Shown: positions 45,298 to 55,452 of the stretch, one piece after another
How positions within the stretch are numbered: position 1 is the stretch's first letter
Layout of the letters: every line of letters begins with the position of its first letter
Source of the DNA: Aquilaria yunnanensis
Taxonomy: Eukaryota; Streptophyta; Magnoliopsida; Malvales; Thymelaeaceae
Direction of reading: 5' to 3'
Length of the DNA stretch: 64,000 nucleotides
NCBI GenBank assembly: GCA_039654915.1
Contig: CM077593.1
Location: forward strand, 43,122,501-43,186,500
Notes under the pieces: model-generated
The model's database searches: none
The model's input: only the letters and a program-made list of their open reading frames with translations
Told to the model about the DNA's origin: nothing
Program-made: the position numbers and the translations under genes

Positions 45298-47769
45298 ATG
45301 TCTTCCCCTGTCCCCCTCATGTCCATCCAACCTATTCCCAAGAGCTGGCAACCTCTCATGTCTGACCCATGTTGTTCCACTTCGGAAAAATTAGCAAAGT
45401 GGACAACTAAATTCTTTCTTTCCTCATATGCCACTACCAGGCTACCCCATCCCGGCCATTTCAGCTTCATGAACAACGATAAGGAGGTCACCATTTTTCG
45501 AGCCCAACTGAAGGCCGGATTTCGGTTTCCCCCACCGAAGATGATTTGTGACTTTTGCTAATTTCATGGCATAGCAGTGAATCAGCTTCCTCCCAACTCT
45601 TACTGTTATTTCAACGCTTTTCTTTTCATGTGTGGGGTTTTAAAAATAAAACCCCACTTCATCATTTTCATGTAGTACTACAAGGTTTATCTTGTCCCGA
45701 AGGGTGGCTTTTATTTCATGCTGCCTCGGGGATCTGGGAGCAAAAAAAAAATGTTCACCTTCGACACTAAAGATAGTTGGCGAGGGTGGTAAAAGAAGTT
45801 CTTCTTCCTGAAGGTGGCGGAGGCATGGTCGGACATGCTGACTAGGTGGGCTTGGGGGAAGCTGGAGACGGACGTCGTTGATCCCAAGAAGTTGCAAACT
45901 CCTGAGTTGGCAGCGAGGTTTGAGGATTTCGAGAGCCGTATCTGAGCTATCGCCGACTGGGACGCCTGGGTCCCACCGCGCTCCTTGTATCCCTTCCCCA
46001 TCAAGTGGAACCTTATGACCGAGGAGGTTCTTCGGGAGCTGGGGTTGCTCAAGGAGCATAAGACGGACCTCGGCATGCCAGCTCCTGCCATCGATGGGAA
46101 GAAGTCCTGGCTGGTGATGCTCTTTCGGGGGGAGACTTATGAAGCCCTTTTTGAGAGTAAGTTATTTCCAATTTTTTGGTATAAGTATCCCTTTGGACTT
46201 ACACTGATATTTGCCTTTTTTTTCATAGATGGGCGACCAGTCAACCACCTTCTACAAATCCCTCTTCCTTGGTCAAGCTGAGAAGGGGGAACAGATGAAG
46301 AAGGGGGCCTCGAAGAGGCGAAAGACGTTTGGAGGCAGGCCGTCTTCGGCTAAGAAGGCGAAGAAGGACCTCCTTCCTCCACCTCCGGAGGACGTCGTGG
46401 AGGTCGTGGACCAGCCCGAGGTCTAGGCCGTCCTGCCACCGGAGCTTGTCGTTAGCTGCACTCCCCGGAGTCCTACCACTTCGGCGGACCTTTTGGGTTC
46501 TTCGGCCGGAGGCCCTTCTACTAAGGAACTTGAGGAGCACAAAAAAAGCAAGGGCAAACACGTCCCTGCCAAAGTGGAGGAAGTTCAAGACTCCGATGAT
46601 GATGTTGCCGAGGTGCCGCCAGGTTTGTCCCATAGACATTTTTAGCACTTTCAATCTTATAGATATATGGCTAAGGGACAATGTCCTAATGGAATTGTGT
46701 CTTGACTTTGCAGAGGAATTAGCGCCCTCGGCTGGAAAGTGGAGCACGCCCGGAGGCAGGCCCTTCGGGACTCTCATATCCCGAAGGATAAGGTCCAGAG
46801 GGAGCCTTTCTGGTCTTTCACAGAGGACATGAATTTGTTCTCCGAAGACGGCCAGCAAATGGCTCCCCAAATGGTGAGGGGCGTGCTCACTCAGGCTACC
46901 TTCAAATCCATGGCCGAAGAGTGCGCGAACGAGGAGATCCTCACCGCGAGGATGTTCGAGCACGCTGCCCAGGTACTCTTTAGACCCTTTATTTTTTCTC
47001 CCAGTTTTTCTAAGTGTTTGGCTTTCCTTGTGCAACTTTACCAAATGTCCTCCCCACCCCAATTTTTTTTTTACAGCTCTTGGCGTATAGCGAATACTTC
47101 AGAGCTTGGGCGGCAAAACAGTGTTCGGTCCGATCTTGGGCCGAAGAGCGTCTGAAGAAGGCCAAGATGTTTTGTGCCAACTCGGTCATCAAGAATGCCG
47201 AGTTGAGTAGAATTGCCTAGGAGGAGGTTGCCAAACTCCGGGAGGAACTTTTGAAGGGTCAGGAGGAGCTCTTGAAGGATTTTTCCTAGAAAATGTCTGA
47301 CCTCGGCGCGAAGGTCGTTGAGCTTACTTCTGCCAATGAGGCTTATTGAAAGGATAAGGAAGAAGATTCTACTCTCCTGATGAAGGTCCTTGCCGATAAT
47401 GCCGATCTTCAGGCCGAGGTTGAGGCCCTGAAGAAGGCGACAAAGAAGAAGAAGAAGACGAAGAAGCTGGAGAAGGAGGTCGCTGATTTGCAGAATGACG
47501 TGGAAGGCTTGTTTGTTGAGAAAGGCAAGGCTAATCAGGCGACTAAAGTTGCCTTCCAAGATGGCTTCTGTCTGGCTCGACACCAAGTTTTGGTGAAATA
47601 TCCAGACCTCGACCTCTCCTTCTTGGCTGCCTTGAACATCCCTGAGGGGCCTCGCTGGACTTGGTTAAAGATTGAGCTCCTCAACCTGCCATTTGCCCTT
47701 CCTCCATCGTCAAAGGTTGCGGCAAAGGATGTTGGTGATGGAGCTTCTTGCGATGGCGGGGTCTCTTAG
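45298..47769 (+). pseudogene. Antisense accessory gene of element M (Transposase_28-like domain and coiled coil), four exons
   Basis: The gene begins at ATG 45298. The N-terminal domain (EVTIFRAQLKAGFRFPPPKM near 45485, then a NQLPPNSYCYFNAFLF region) matches the plant family called putative gypsy-type transposon (Transposase_28, PF04195, from memory). I read introns with GT-AG ends at 46157-46228, 46623-46713 and 46973-47076. The last exon gives a long Lys/Glu-rich coiled coil (KKTKKLEKEVADLQNDVEG near 47450) and stops at 47769. In-frame stops at about 45559, 45676, 45790, 45943, 46423, 47218, 47287 and 47347 are C-to-T type. Its role is unknown. Tat relatives such as Grande carry antisense ORFs in this position. 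Confidence 0.72.
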
Positions 47770-47848
47770 GTGTCCAGGGCTTTACTTCTTCTTTTTTCTT
47801 TGTAGCTTTCCTTTTGTAGCCTCCTCCCTGTAATAAGGCTCCTTGTTA

Positions 47849-47854
47849 ATAAAA
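47849..47854 (+). terminator. AATAAA signal after the antisense gene
   Basis: AATAAA lies 80 bp past the antisense stop, in a T-rich context. The end of pol on the other strand is near 48207, so the two transcription units converge with a gap of under 450 bp. Confidence 0.5.
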
Positions 47855-48206
47855 TTCTATCTTTCCTCCCGAATTTGGCTAAGTCTCAAGGCAAGTTTTT
47901 CCTCAAGTAATTTCCGACCCCAAGGGTTAGTTTGAATACTTTCGGTCGGGGACCCTCAGGAGGACGTCTTTTTGCGCTTTCTATCAAACGTGTTCGGCGT
48001 AACATTAATTTTGACGATTGTCTTTTGGAAAATCTTTGCCTATTTTTACTAGCCATGTTCGGTTGACACTCCTTCGGGGGAAACGTGTAATTTTCGCAAG
48101 TACTTACTTATACCTTGTTCGGCAAGATTTCTTAGGTGGAGTTATTTTATCAGAAAATTTTCTGTACTTAGAAAAATTTATAACTGTACAATTTCTTGAC
48201 AAGATT

Positions 48207-49103
48207 CTAAGCATAGAATTTCTTCAAGGCATCCGAATGCCATGTATTTTTCAATTCTCCACCTTCGATATCGCTGAGCTTATAGACTCCTTTTCGAACC
48301 TCGTTAAGGACCAAATAAGGCTCTTCCCAGTTTGTCTGAAGTACCCCATGAGACGGCCTTTGGGGTTGAAACTCAGCCTTTCGGAGAACAAGGTCTCCCT
48401 TCCTAATTCCTTTTCGCCTAACGCGCAGGTTCGCAGCCATAACCACTCTTTGCTAAAAGGCTTTTCTTGTAAGTTTAGCCACTTCTCTGTGTTCGTCAAT
48501 TAGGTCTAGCTTAGTTCTTAATCCGAGGTCATTCCCTTCCTCGTCAAAAACTTGTACCCTGACCGATGGCTGGACTACCTCGATAAGAATAATGGCCTCT
48601 ATGCCGAAGACGAGCGAGAAAGGCATCTCACCCATGGCCCTTCGGGGTGTTGTCCGATAGCTCCATAGCACACTAGGAAGTTCCCCTGGCCATTTTCCCT
48701 TTGCTTCCCTCAATCTCTTTTTTAGATCATCTTTTATGGTTCTGTTAGATACCTCTACCTGTCCGTTGCTCTAAAGATGAGCTACTGGGGCAAAGTGGAT
48801 TTTTATCCCGAGGTCGGTGATGAATTCTTCGAATCCCTTGTCAATAAACTGGGAGCCATTGTCGGCCACTATCACCCTCGGTATGCCGAATCTGCATATA
48901 ATGCTCTTCCAGATGAATTTTTGTATGTCCTTTGCCGAAATGGTTACCAGGGGCTCTGGCTCGGCCCATTTAGTGAAGTAATCCACTGTAACCACACAGA
49001 ACTTCACTCCTCTAGGTGCAGTCGGGAGTGGCCTGATGAGGTCAATGCCCCATACTGCAAAGGGACAGGGGTAGTTAGCCGAGGTTATCAATTCCAAGGG
49101 TAA
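48207..49103 (-). pseudogene. Element M integrase
   Basis: On the minus strand the catalytic core reads WGIDLIRPLPTAPRG, VTVDYFTKWAEPEPL, then ADNGSQF and, after a stop at about 48774, SNGQVEVSNRTIKDDLKKRL. These give the D, D and E positions of the DDE triad. The C-terminal part (VWSYRTTPRRAMGEMPFSL) follows and ends near 48207 with NTWHSDALKKFYA. The zinc-binding N-terminus (49100-49350) is heavily broken by stops. It is not functional as read. Confidence 0.9.
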
Positions 49104-49351
49104 CCTCTGGACGTTGGTGTGTCTTTGGAAATTATCACATTTCTGGACAAACTGCCTCGCGTCCTTTCTTAGGGTGGGCTAGAAGTACCCCTGGCGGAGT
49201 ATTACTCCTGCCAAGGCGTTAGTTCCTATGTGGGAACCATAGGCCCATTCATGGACTTCATTGAGGATTGTCTCAGTGTCCTCTTCGCTGACACACCTTT
49301 GTAGTGGACTTGCATACCCCTGTCAAACAATTCTTCCCCGATTAGGAAATA

Positions 49352-50071
49352 TCATCCGGAGCATCTTCGCACTTTTGTTGCTTCATGAGGGTCATCGGGA
49401 AGCTCCGAGGTTATAAGATACCTCTTTATGGGATTTTTCCATCCTTTTTTCGAGGTTCCTATGCTCATTATTGCTATGCTTGGGTGGCTAAATACTTCAG
49501 TGGACTTTCTTGATTTAGCCAGACTATCTGCTTCAGCATTGCCTCGGTGAGGCACGTTCTCGATGTGCACCGTGTCGAACTCCTGAATGAGCTTTGATAT
49601 GAGCTCGTGATACTTCGCCAAGGTTGTGTCCTTCGCGCTATAGTCCCCTGCCATCTGTCGGACCACTAGCTGAGAATCGTTGTGGGCCTTTAGGTTTCTC
49701 ACGCCAATTCTTTTAGCAAGGCGTAACCCTGCTACGAGGACCTCATATTCTGCCATATTGTTGGTGACGTTAAACCCGAACTTGATGGCTTTCATAACTT
49801 CCATACCCTCAGGACCGCGAAGAATTACTCCTGCTCCCTGGTGTTCGGTGCCGGAGGCCCCATCGGCAAACAGAGTCCACTTCGGTTCATTTTTCCCGAG
49901 GTCTAGTTGACTTTCTTCGGCAACGGGTACTTCGGCAATGAAATCCGCCAAAGCTTGAGCTTTTATTGCCTTCCTCGGCCCATAGGTGATATCATACTCG
50001 CCGAGCTCTATGCACCACTTGGAAAGCCTTCCCGAGTGGTATACCTTCTTCATGATATCTCGAAGAGGCAA
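49352..50071 (-). pseudogene. Element M archaeal-type RNase H (aRNH)
   Basis: An open stretch of 239 codons carries LFADGASGTEHQGAGVIL near 49880, NNMAEYEVLVAGLRLAK and HNDSQLVVRQ, and then NVPHRGNAEADSLAKS. These supply the D, E, D and D positions of a second RNase H of archaeal type. That domain, between the normal RNase H and integrase, is the defining feature of Tat-lineage elements. It is the best preserved segment of M pol. Confidence 0.9.
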
Positions 50072-50077
50072 TTTACT

Positions 50078-51550
50078 TCAGACAATAATGGGGTGGCCTT
50101 GGAAATACAGACGTAGCCTTCTGCTTCCAAGTATCAAGGCATCAATAGCCTTTTGTAGTAAAGGGTACCTGACTTCGGCACCATGTAAAGACTTGTTCAC
50201 ATAATATACTGGCCATTGCTCCACCCACTCTTCCTTCACAAGGACTGAACTTAGCGCCTTTCCGGTGACGGCAAGGTATAGTATGAAGGGTTCCCCTTTC
50301 CGTGGTTGCCAGAGTGTCGGCAGTCGGGTCAGGTAAACCTTAAGCTCTTCCCAGGCCTTTTGGCAGTCTTTGTTCCAAGGGTGTACCTCGCTCCCGAGGT
50401 TAACACTATTTTTTGCTGCTTTAGTGAGGACCTTGAAGAATGGTCGGCAGCGATCCCCATATCTAAAGATGAATCTGCTGAGGGACATGATTCTCCCTGT
50501 GAGTCTTTGCACATCCTTTGTCGTTGTGGGAGTTCAGAATCTTAGTAGGGCCTTGACCTTTTTTGGATTGGCGTCGATACCTCTTTCTAACACCATAAAT
50601 CCAAGGAACTTACCCGCGTTTAGCCCAAACACGCATTTTTCGGGGTTGAGACGGATTCCGAAGATCCTCAGCTGGCGGAATGTTTCCTCCAAGTCCATGA
50701 TATGACTACTAGGCAATTTGCTCTTAACTATTGTATCATTGATATAGACTTCCATGTTCCTCCCTATTTGGGAGTTGAAGACCCTGTTCATTAACCTCTA
50801 GTAGGTAGCTCCTGCATTCTTAAGCCCAAAGGGCATTCTAATGTAGCAGTATGTTCCAACCTCGGTGATGAAGGTGATGTTTTCCTTGTCTTCAGGGTCC
50901 ATCCTAATTTGGTGATACCCACTGAAGGCGTCGAGGAAACTTAGGTGGCCATACTCGGCGGTTGAGTCCACCAACTGGTCTAGTGGCGGTAGTGGATATG
51001 AATCTTTAGGGTAAGCATCGTTCACGTTTCGGAAGTTGATGAACATTCGGAGTTTGTCACTCCCTTCCTTTGTGGCGATGACCACGTTACTAAGCGATTC
51101 GGGGTATTTGACTTCCCTTATTATGCCGGCCTCCATTAACCGTTGGACTTCAAATTTTATAAAGCTATTCTTATGTGCCGAAAAGCTTCTTTTCTTTTGG
51201 CACACGAGCTTCGCATCGGGGCATATCTTAAGATTATGTTGAATTATGTGAGGGTCTACCCCAGGCATGTCCTTCGGCAAGTAGGCAAACAGATCTTTTT
51301 TCATTAATAGAAAAGATACAAGTTTTTCCTTATCACCTTCGGCCACTTTTTTCCCTATTCAGGTATTTTGGCCTAGGACAAGTTCTATATTCTCTGTTTC
51401 TATTTTCTCGGGGTCTTCTGTTTCTTCCCTCTTTGCGTCTCCTGCGAGTACGGACTTTGCTCCCGTAGTTCATGTGCAGCTCTTCGCTGGGGCGTTTCTT
51501 GCTTTGAAAAACACCTTTCTCATTTCCCCTTGGTTGATGAAGATCTCAGC
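50078..51550 (-). pseudogene. Element M reverse transcriptase and RNase H
   Basis: On the minus strand from 51346 the RT shows KNSFIKFEVQRLMEAGIIRE, RMFINFRNVNDAYPKDSYPL, FLDAFSGYHQI and MPFGLKNAGATY. The catalytic box is EVYINDTIVKS near 50756, where YIDD is expected; the second position of the metal-binding pair is Asn, a G-to-A change. The thumb and RNase H follow (FILYLAVTGKALSSVL near 50275) and reach a stop at 50076. Stops at about 50796 and 50532 also break it. The part upstream of 51346 is the protease-RT linker with several stops. Confidence 0.9.
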
Positions 51551-52416
51551 TGATAGCCAAAGGTTATCGCCTCAATCTGGCCGAACACCCTGCCACAACA
51601 ATGGCCAGAAGAACTGGCGCTTCCCGGGAACAGGTGGAATCATGCACCTCGGGAGATAGCCGGAGAGCTCCGAGCCTCGACACGCCAGTAAAACTTGAGG
51701 ACTCTATTCGCCCCCCAAGGTTGTGAACAGCGCGCCTTCAAAAAAGTGGCACCAGACATTGCTGCCCGAACATGATATCCCCGAAGGCGGAACCCCCTAG
51801 AACTGGGAACCCCCGAACTGAGGGTATACTTCCCGAAGAGGCTCTGTCCGAACTAGAGGACGACCTCGCCCAGGGACCTCGGGAGTACGGCAGGAGCATT
51901 TAAGGAAGCATTTAAGGAAGCCTCTGACACGTCCCACCACAGACGTAAAAAGCCGCCCTGACGCGCAGACGCCATCAGAATCACATCATGGCCCGTCTCA
52001 GCACAAGGCTCGAGGCCATCTGGTTACCAACTATCTGTCCCCTACGCCCAGAAGTTCAGGAGCATCCGACTGCACACGTGTCATGATCTGAACGGGCTAG
52101 GTATTCCTATATATACAGGAAATAAATACTTGACAGGGGGTTGGTTGGCCGGAGATACAGCTCCCACACTCTGAGAAAATACCAGGCGAGACTTTTCTGC
52201 CTTTCTCTTTGAGCTAGTGACTTTCTCCTTTTTCCGGCCACCACTGACTTGGGCGTCGGAGGCTCCCCCCCGGAAAAACACTCCGGGGGCCTCCTAACCC
52301 TGTTTACTAGCTTTTCAGGTACTCTCCTTGGGGCGATCCACCTTCCAGGCGTTCTTCCTCCTAGAAGTCTCTTCAACAGTCATCATGACTCACAACGATG
52401 AGGCCCCAGGCCATCA
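51551..52416 (+). repeat. Tat-type solo LTR inside element M (TSD TCAGC)
   Basis: 866 bp from TGATAGCCAAAGGTTATCG to CCAGGCCATCA, with TCAGC at 51546-51550 and 52417-52421. TATA (CTATATATACAGG) near 52111 gives plus orientation. Its end encodes the start of a gag (MTHNDEAPGHH), as in N and M. It comes from a Tat family other than M. Removing it rejoins the M protease linker in frame. Confidence 0.9.
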
Positions 52417-52421
52417 TCAGC

Positions 52422-52840
52422 ATCTCCATCCTTTGTGGTGAAGGTGACAATCAGGTATTTCACATCTGGGCAAATGTGGAGGTTTCCTTGTGTCTGTCTT
52501 CCAAGAATGGCATTATACGACGAAGGGACATCTATGACGATGAACCTTGTCATTGTGGAGGCAAAAAGCTCATCCTTGTTCTGTAGTGAAGTTCCTCTTA
52601 ACATCAAAGGAAGGTCAATCCATCTGAGGACAGGGAGTTCAGACGGACCTACCTAGAAGTAGGAGAGGTGACGGGCTTGAGATCGCCCCTTGGGATACCC
52701 AAACTCGGCAGCAGATGAGAGAACAAAATGTCAGCATTATAACCATCATCAAGGAGTACTCTCTTGACGTCCCAACTCCTTATCCTTGCCATGACCAGAA
52801 GTGGGTCGTCATGAGGGAATAGAATGGTAGACCCATCTTT
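52422..52840 (-). pseudogene. Element M protease
   Basis: On the minus strand the catalytic region reads VLLDDGYNADILFSHLL near 52755. Other members have DTG or DTGSSAD here, so the active site is altered to DDG. The hydrophobic second motif SYNAILGRQTQGNLHICPD follows near 52530. A stop near 52647 separates the two. The region runs into the Tat-type solo LTR. Confidence 0.8.
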
Positions 52841-54607
52841 CCGAATAAGCTTTTTTGACGGGTTACCGTATTCCATCACCGAGATCTCCCTGGCTTTTCT
52901 TTTCCTTTCTGCCGAGGGTAGTCCTGTGGTGATCGTCTGTATTATTCCTGTCGGAGGTGGCGGATGTCTTCTGGGACTTCGGTTCCGGCGTCTGTCAGAG
53001 TCATATTCCTCGTCATCTCCTTTCCTTTCCTCTTCCCTTCTCCCCTTTGGGGAGGTCATCTGCAAGTAACGTCGAAGTTGGCCTCGCTTTATCAAGGACT
53101 CTATGTACTTCCTCAGCTGGAAGCAATCCTCGGTATCATGCCCATGATCCTGATGGAACTGGAAAAACTTTTTCATGTTCTTTCTGTTGTCTGAGGTCAT
53201 GGCCTTCGGTCGTTGAATTTGAGTTCCTTTCCTTTCCATGGCCATGAGAATGTTCGTCCTTGTGGTGTTTAAGGGAGTAAAAGTCAACGGCTTCTTCCCA
53301 CTTAGCTTCCAAGGTCGACCCCCTGATTCGGTTGGGTAGCGAGTTTGTTGGCTCGACCCCTCGGTAGGGACGTGGTCAAACTTTGGGCCTCACATCCTCA
53401 GCTCTTCAGCAGTCATATGCTGCTTCGCCCTTCGGAAAAATTCACCAAGGTTATCTGGGGGATCGTTCAAGAATTCGTAGAACAACTGTGAGTCTCTCTG
53501 AAGTCCCCGTATCATGGCGAGGATACGTATCTCTGGCTTGAAGTCCGGCACACTTAGGGCTTCTCAATTAAACCATTCAACATAGTCGCGAATAGTTTCT
53601 CTATTCTTCTGCACTATGTCGAACATTTGAACTGGCATCTTCACCGTCGGACTGTTTCCGATGAATTGGTGCGTGAAAGCGGTAGACAACTCTTGGAATC
53701 CCATGATGGTTCCGGGGGCTAACGAGTTGTACCATGCCGTTGCCGGCCCGGAGAGGGTGACCTTGAAGCTTTTGCACAAGGTGGCATCATCAGCACCGTG
53801 CAACACCATGTTGTGCCTGTATTTGGTTAGGTGAGCCTGGGGGTCACTTCGGCCATCGTAGGTTTCCAAACGAGGCACCTGAAAGTTACTCGGCATAGGT
53901 GCTTTGATTACTGCTCGAATAAACGGTGATTCATCTTCGTTGAAGGTTTCTGACAACCTAGACCAGATGAGCTTCCAAGCTACCTATCTTTCCACCCTCT
54001 CTAATGTCTTTAGGATTTTTTCCATGAGAAGTATGGCGCTGGGCTCTTCTTTTTGCTGCCTAGAGGCCTCCGGTAATGGAGAGCAACGCCTCCTTTTTGG
54101 AGAGTAACTTCGGCACCGAGGGGATTGCGATTTCTCTTCTGGTGAAGAACTCCTTCGGCGGGGAGTCCTGGGCCGTTTGGACCTCATTTCTTCCGTAGGT
54201 TGAACCCTGGGGGGTATGTTTTCCGTCGACGACTCATCACGTTGGTCTCTGCTTCTCGAACTCCGGTGAGTTGACTTTGGGATTCTCTCTCGATGAGGTG
54301 CTGGTGAAGGGGGCCTTCGGTCCGGAGGTGGCTGTGGCCATCTTCGGTCCAGTTGCTGTGTCATTTGGGCGACCACCGTGCGCTAAAAATTACCCAGGAA
54401 ACTCATCGTGATTGTTAGAGGACGCTTGTCCTCAGGCAAGGAAGCCCCTGCGGGGGCATGTTTGGTTACCGGTTGAGTTTCCGGTGCGGAGGGAGACTTC
54501 GGAAGTCCCTTGTCCTTAGAACGCCTAGTCTCAACAGTGGCTATCTGAGAGTGAATTCCCACAGACGGTGCCAAATGATGCCCATCGGCATCTTTGCTGT
54601 ATGACAT
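52841..54607 (-). pseudogene. Element M gag
   Basis: On the minus strand gag starts at ATG 54607, inside the LTR, reads MSYSKDADGHHLAPSVG through the primer-binding site, and continues with an Arg/Ser/Pro-rich region (54376-53984, many RS and SP pairs). The capsid core FQVPRLETYDGRSDPQAHL lies near 53890, with GPATAWYNSLAPGTIMGF after it. Later comes KFFQFHQDHGHDTEDCFQL (near 53170), the H-x-C zinc-like motif of Tat gag. Stops near 54381, 53981, 53562 and 53388 break it. Confidence 0.88.
54557..54573 (-). other. Element M primer-binding site
   Basis: TGGCACCGTCTGTGGGA on the minus strand, 2 bp after the LTR end. It matches the PBS type common in Tat elements and is translated as part of gag. 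Confidence 0.8.
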
Positions 54608-55447
54608 GGTGAGACTGGGAGGGACCTCCGGTGAGGGAGGAACGCCTGAAGGAGAGACTTCCTAGGAGAGATTGCCTGAAACACTCAAAGAATAAAGGTT
54701 AGGAGGTCCCCGGAGTATTTTTTCGGGGAGGAGCCTCCAACGCCCAAGTCAGTATTTTGAGAGACGGGAAGTAGTAAGAATATGAAATGCATTATTCCTC
54801 CCCCCGCTCCCCTTACTAAGGCCATTTCCTTAATATATATAGGAGGGTGTAATGGAGATGCCTACTTGACGTGCCCCACTCAGATTATGACACGTGTTTT
54901 TTCAGATGTATTTCGTACCTTTGGGCGTGAGGGCCTCTAGCCGTCTACGGGCCGTTTTGGCCAGAGATCTAGGCCAGGGTAGGTCTGCACGATAGGACCT
55001 GTGCGGCGGCGGTGTGGCAGCGTGTTGTGTACGAGGGCAGCATGTCAAAGGCTCCTTAATTGTTTCTGCCGTACTCCTGAGATCCCTTCGGTAGAAAAGA
55101 GCTCTTCGGAATAGGAGGGCTTTTTTCCGAGATCATTTTAGTAATCCGTGAGTCCCCTCGTCACGAATGCTCCCCTTCTAGGGCGTTCTCTCCTGCCGAA
55201 GGTGGTGAGTCTTTCTCTTCCGAAGCCGGTTCAGTCACCTTACCGAGGATGGCGATACACCGTATTCCCGAGGTCGGTACTATCGTTCCCAGGGGTGATG
55301 ATGGATCTCGAGGTCGGACATTCAAGGTGTCAGACCCCCTTTTTTCAAGGTTGGTGCTCACATTCCTTGTGGGTGATGCTCGACTTTCCGAGGGTGGTGC
55401 TTTGCCCGAGCTTATGGGTTTAAAGGGCGATAGCACTTCGGCTATCA
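54576..55447 (-). repeat. Element M 5' LTR
   Basis: 872 bp, the partner of 43679-44549. On the minus strand it starts TGATAGCCGAAGTGC and ends GATGGGCATCA. A TATA-like TATATATATTAAGG lies near 54840 on that strand. Confidence 0.92.
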
Positions 55448-55452
55448 CTTAA

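Larger units (their letters stand above)
43679..55447 (-). mobile_element. Element M: Tat-lineage LTR retrotransposon with antisense gene (TSD CTTAT/CTTAA)
   Basis: Minus-strand element with 871- and 872-bp LTRs. Target bases are CTTAT (43674-43678) and CTTAA (55448-55452), one difference, and removal restores the T reverse transcriptase frame. Order on the minus strand is PBS, gag, protease, RT, RNase H, archaeal-type RNase H and integrase. A plus-strand gene at 45298-47769 runs toward pol. The second RNase H places it in the Tat clade. All genes carry stops. A Tat-type solo LTR interrupts it at 51551-52416. Confidence 0.93.

Noticed and set aside
46241..47062. 273-codon minus-strand ORF
   Set aside because: It lies antisense to exons 2 and 3 of the plus-strand accessory gene of M. 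Its composition (Leu/Arg-rich) is what a GC-rich coding strand gives in the opposite frame, and no domain is seen.
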